Positions 63,808 to 64,000 of a stretch of 64,000 bases of DNA are shown here, piece by piece; position 1 is the stretch's first letter; each line of letters begins with the position of its first letter. The position numbers were made by a program, and so were the translations under genes. The stretch spans positions 88,070,139 through 88,134,138 of the forward strand of contig BTPG01000006.1 of assembly GCA_036245525.1 (NCBI GenBank). Reading direction: 5' to 3'. The notes under the pieces are model-generated. The model saw only the letters and a program-made list of their open reading frames with translations, made no database searches and was not told the DNA's origin. Source of the stretch: Semisulcospira habei. Its lineage: Eukaryota > Mollusca > Gastropoda > Semisulcospiridae.

Positions 63808-64000
63808 ACAACTCATTCTACCCCCCTACACATCATAGCAACCGAGATATCAGTTGATCGACCATGATAGTTCAAGGGTGATGCCAGAATAGCTTGGCGC
63901 CTATGGGCGCCAAGCTATTCTGGCATCACCCTTGAACTATCATGGTCGATCTGTGTCCTGCACTGCAAAAGCAGTCTTCAGAGGACAACGGCAAAATTTG
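63808..64000. mobile_element. PAL-C element, cut by the window end
   Basis: CAACTCATTCTACCCCC at the left, arms GGGTGATGCCAGAATAGC and partner around CTATGGG. It continues into a right spacer (AGTCTTCAGAGGACAACGGC) beyond the window. Confidence 0.85.

Overview
The window looks like animal nuclear DNA, probably from a marine invertebrate; a mollusc such as a gastropod is my best guess. The reasons are a multi-exon gene with short, phase-matched exons and GT-AG introns, several families of non-LTR retrotransposons, tRNA-derived SINEs, long GA, TG, AT and poly-G tracts, and a very dense load of short palindromic MITE-like elements. Nothing bacterial was found: no operons, ribosome sites, CRISPR, rRNA or free-standing tRNA genes. 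The organism is an inference. The exon structure is read directly from the sequence.

Layout. Positions 490-9048 (minus strand) hold ten consecutive coding exons of one gene, a protein with two cyclic-nucleotide-binding (CNB) domains that most resembles CNBD2. All nine exon junctions keep reading frame. The gene is incomplete: it runs off the left edge (3' end), and its N-terminal exon(s) were not recognised, although a possible first exon (ATG G followed by a strong donor) lies at 31749-31752. Everything right of about 9.1 kb is non-coding or transposon-derived.

Retroelements: an RTE-like LINE is present twice on the minus strand (33752-35140 and 61885-62572), both copies 5'-truncated and with target-site duplications. 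A CR1/L2/jockey-like LINE spans about 41310-42930 (minus), with a 3'-only sister at 17189-17505 and a relative at 38043-39042 (plus). Two more degraded LINE 3' ends lie at 11597-12262 and 36290-36905. SINE-A (Pol III boxes, LINE-like tail) occurs at 27268, 34006, 58967 and 63412. SINE-B occurs at 27749, 40490 and 50547.

Palindromic elements: I use working names PAL-A to PAL-J for ten families of fold-back repeats, with roughly 80 copies or remnants. PAL-A has a core near CTCATGAG and outer ends near CACTGCC. PAL-B has GATTAGC in its arms and ends near ATTCAGCC. PAL-C has GAATAGC in its arms and ends near ATTCTACC. PAL-D contains GACGAGCAAAAG, PAL-E GGTCCTCGGGCC, PAL-F ACCTTACGGC, PAL-G GGTTGCCTCCCTCG, PAL-H GGGATGATCGTTG and PAL-I TTTGGCTGTCGG; PAL-J is GC-rich with TTAACTCA ends. 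Families A, B, C, I and J are bounded by TTAA, as expected for piggyBac-like non-autonomous elements; PAL-D is bounded by TA. Base changes that distinguish copies tend to appear in both arms of the same hairpin. This coordinated pattern is the most unusual signal in the window.

Nesting gives a relative history: SINE-A is inside an RTE LINE, SINE-B is inside one unit of a tandem duplication, a PAL-B copy is inside a SINE-B, and another PAL-B interrupts a roughly 170-bp tandem array. The right end (63.4-63.65 kb) holds a SINE-A copy that differs from its sisters almost only by small deletions, which suggests a sequence-quality problem there.
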